Source: Clonostachys chloroleuca
Lineage: Eukaryota; Ascomycota; Sordariomycetes; Hypocreales; Bionectriaceae
Reading direction: 5' to 3'
NCBI GenBank assembly: GCA_037952775.1
Contig: JBANAY010000003.1
Span: 21,514,001-21,578,000, forward strand
DNA length: 64,000 nt
In this document: piece by piece, positions 61,429-64,000 of the stretch
Layout: the number at the start of each line of letters is the position of its first letter
Position numbering within the stretch: the stretch's first letter is position 1
Notes under the pieces: generated by a model
The model's database searches: none
What the model was told of the DNA's origin: nothing
Seen by the model: only the letters and a program-made list of their open reading frames with translations
Translations under genes and position numbers: made by a program

Positions 61429-62448
61429 ATGAAGTTCTCCGCCTCTACCGTCCTCCTGGCTGCCGCCCTCGGCGTGTCTGCCCACCCCCACGGCGCTGTC
61501 CACAACCATGTTCACCGCGATACCAACCTCGAAGTCCGCGACCAGTTTGTCAAGAACGTCAAGCCCACCTCGACTGTCTTCAAGACTGTTACTGTTCCAG
61601 CTGTGAACGCTCTCGCCGCACCAACCAGCTCAAGCTCCGCTGCCGTTGCCATTGCTGCCACCTCCTCCTCTAAGGCCGCCACCACGACCAGTGCCAGCAG
61701 TGGCACTGTTGGCTCCAGTGGCAGCTATACAGATGATTTCTGCACCGGAGCCAGCAAGCGTGGTTCCGTAGCCGACAACGCCTATTCTGGAAACACTGGC
61801 AGCACCACGTACGGTTGCAACCTCAAGTTTGTTGAGGAGAGCGCCGCCAAGAACTATCAGTACATTACTGTCCTTGAGAACGCAGCCAGCGAGAAGCAAG
61901 TTTGCGCTTGCTTCTTGAAGACCGGCCCCGATGGTAAGCCCTTCACAGGATTCTGGAAGGGTAACCAAGTGCTTGACTTTGAGCTCGCCCCTGGTGCCAA
62001 GAAGTATCTGGCAGTCCAGGCCGCCACTATCGGTGGCTGCTCTTGCGGTGTCGGTGCCCTCCCTTACACTTCGTTTGGCCAGATCTCTGGTGTGTGGTTG
62101 GAGTTTGAGTACGGCAGCAGTAACAACCCTAACTTCTCCGGTGCCGATGCCTCTTCGCTGGTTCCCGAGGAATACGGCCTACCCTTCCAGGGCTTGACCA
62201 TCACCAGTGAGACCCCTGAACTTGTCTCAGGTTACGAGAAGAAGTCGGTCATCTACCCTAACGGTGACGGCTGCAATGCTTTCCCCAAGGGCACCAAGGC
62301 CAATGATGGCTTTGGCTTCAACATTGGCAACACGCAGAAGGGCGGTGATGCTATCCGCCTGCATGCTAAGTGGGGAACCGCTGGCACTCTGGCCGACTGC
62401 CCCAACGTCACTGAGGGCCCCAAGAGCTGGCGTCAGACCCGTGCTTAG
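61429..62448 (+). CDS. Secreted Asp f 4-like protein
   Basis: Single-exon secreted protein of 339 aa. The start at 61429 gives a clean signal peptide (MKFSASTVLLAAALGVSAHP); the frame is open further upstream but without such a signal. A Ser/Thr/Ala-rich, probably O-glycosylated segment spans about residues 55-100. The domain from DDFCTGASKRGSVADNAYSG through TTYGCNLKFVE, FWKGNQVLDFELA and IGGCSCGVGALPYTSFG matches the Aspergillus allergen Asp f 4 family of surface/secreted proteins, molecular role unknown. It ends with an unlinked Arg-rich tail and no GPI signal. Strong bias to C-ending codons suggests high expression. Confidence 0.9.
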   Translation: MKFSASTVLLAAALGVSAHPHGAVHNHVHRDTNLEVRDQFVKNVKPTSTVFKTVTVPAVNALAAPTSSSSAAVAIAATSSSKAATTTSASSGTVGSSGSYTDDFCTGASKRGSVADNAYSGNTGSTTYGCNLKFVEESAAKNYQYITVLENAASEKQVCACFLKTGPDGKPFTGFWKGNQVLDFELAPGAKKYLAVQAATIGGCSCGVGALPYTSFGQISGVWLEFEYGSSNNPNFSGADASSLVPEEYGLPFQGLTITSETPELVSGYEKKSVIYPNGDGCNAFPKGTKANDGFGFNIGNTQKGGDAIRLHAKWGTAGTLADCPNVTEGPKSWRQTRA

Positions 62449-64000
62449 GTTCACACTGTCTCTTTGCGTTACCCAAATGTTCTTTTTTTGTTTCTTCTGG
62501 ACTGCAAAGTGCCTGTCCAGAGAGGGAGGCGTGTTCGGCTATGGCCTGATATATAAACAATTCGCATATTTAGTTGGATGGCATCTATATTGGATTTAAT
62601 ATGATTTATATTGCTCTACTAAATTTTCGTCCCAATTCTTGTGAATGCATAACCGCAAATGTGCGAAGAATTCCTCCAACAGCTACGTCGCACAACTACT
62701 TGCCCGATGCATCTGTCCACGAGAACGTCGGGTTGAACGACGAAAGCGAAGACCCCGAATTGCCGCGTGATTTTGGTTGACGAAACAATGGACAAGGTTT
62801 GGGTCCGGTGCAACAGAAGCATACTCAATCCCGGTCGAGAGCCGGCTCAACGGTCACTGGTGTATCGTTCCGGGACCTGTGTGGCGTGAACGTTCAAGCT
62901 AGTTTTCATCTTGACGACGGATTGTTCTCCTCCCATAGCGTTATGGATCGTGACAGCAACATGCGGAGTGTTCCACTCGAAAGGCTTGCAAGTAAAACAA
63001 GAGCAAACTCTTCACGCAGATTTTTCATGTATGTCTTTACATCTTCAAATTCTACTCGGCTTCTCTTGGTTCCAAACCCACCCACCGTATGGAGACCGGG
63101 AGACTCCGAGGAAACTAGACTGGAGATCTTCGACCAGGCGGATACACCAGCCAGATCAAAAAGATCGCAAGAAAAAATAGTGAACACACATGCATATCTA
63201 GGCTACGACTGAAGCCCTCACAATGCGGATCGATTGCCCCAAGCTCAACGACGTGGCAACAGAGGATGCCAAGGATGTTGTTGGTTGTGTTGGTCGGGTC
63301 GCTCCCACGGGGGCCAATCGTCGGTACGTGCAACCGAACCATTGGGCTGGTAGGGGCACTAAAAGCTGCAATGCATGCCGGGACACATGGCAAAACTTGT
63401 TGGTTCGCTCAGCTGCTATTTTTCTTAGGATGTTTCAAGTTTGAGCAGACTAGGCAAGCTGCTCCACTGAGAAGCCACCGACGAGCAAAGACTTGTCATT
63501 AGGCACCGAAATGCGCGTTTTTCTTGTCTTACCCTGAAGAGGCACTTGAGAGGTCTCGAGGCCGAGGGCGGAGTCTAACATATGCGTCCGATGGCAGCCT
63601 GGATATTCGATGGGATTCGATGATCATCCGTCGCATTTTTACAGTTGCTTCAATCTATCAAGATATTATTCGTATTGGATTTTGTAGTCTTTGTATGGGT
63701 AGTAATTTTTTGGTCAGGATGTGGGTTGACTTGCTTCCAAAATGTGTAAATGTTGTGTAAATGTACATGTAGTAATGGTACCGGACAAACTCTTTCCCGA
63801 GCATACATGTAATCACCAAATCGCACAAATCGATCACAAGTGCGTGTTGGCTAGCATTACAGTTGCGCTACTCATGAATAGATCCAACAGCACTTCTAGG
63901 AGAGACATCGTAGGAAGCTACGGATATTCTGAGTCTGAAGGCCCTTGCTTGTGTGCTCTCTCGATCTTGCCAAGTAGTTGGCTTATCACGGCAATGACGC
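62449..64000. other. Intergenic region to window end, no gene seen
   Basis: 1.55 kb downstream of the Asp f 4-like gene. Overlapping short ORFs on both strands at 62800-63500 have no family resemblance and no consistent codon bias. A gene may begin beyond the window. Confidence 0.5.

Noticed and set aside
62799..63502. Overlapping ORFs on both strands near the window end
   Set aside because: Several frames are equally open with no family resemblance; none stands out.

Overview
The window is nuclear DNA of a filamentous ascomycete (Pezizomycotina, most probably Sordariomycetes). The evidence is short GT-AG introns of about 50-100 nt, compact genes on both strands, a Zn2Cys6 regulator, a PTH11-like receptor, a chitin synthase with a QRRRW motif, a CBM1-bearing pectate lyase and other fungus-only families. 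The species cannot be told from the sequence. I see no CRISPR, operon, rRNA, convincing tRNA or intact transposon.

Layout. 0-9 kb: chitin synthase (-) and a secreted CBM1-pectate lyase (-), with long empty flanks. 9-17 kb: sugar transporter (+), PTH11-like membrane receptor (+), small methyltransferase (-), M50B-like membrane protease (+), secreted GH18 chitinase (-). 17-21 kb: gene-poor, holding the decayed remains of a Dal5-type MFS permease. 21-36 kb: a dense housekeeping block with FIP1 and NUP49 (divergent), RPC7/RPC31 and an HSM3-like gene (divergent), SEC7, and the E2 subunit of pyruvate dehydrogenase. 38-44 kb: Zn2Cys6 transcription factor, an unrecognised four-exon gene, and a 43-bp minisatellite. 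44-54 kb: a Cys-rich multi-span membrane protein, glutaminyl-tRNA synthetase, a macro-domain protein with a His-rich linker, and a YVC1-type TRP channel. 56-62.5 kb: a large fungal AAA ATPase and an Asp f 4-like secreted protein. The rest is non-coding as far as I can see.

How the genes fit together. There is no cluster of functionally tied genes. Several products act at the wall or cell surface (chitin synthase, chitinase, pectate lyase, sugar porter, PTH11-like receptor, Cys-rich membrane protein, Asp f 4-like protein), but they are scattered and interleaved with housekeeping genes. The only likely shared regulation is in the short divergent promoters.

The strongest unexpected signal is that nine genes can be read as their conserved families only if one base is restored, at ten sites in total. 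Every site is a one-base loss, and every one can be placed in a run of one base, mostly G/C. This looks like homopolymer undercalling in the assembly rather than ten mutations. Gene models below therefore carry explicit break positions. Gene ends and introns come from splice motifs and family reading frames judged by eye, so all need transcript support.
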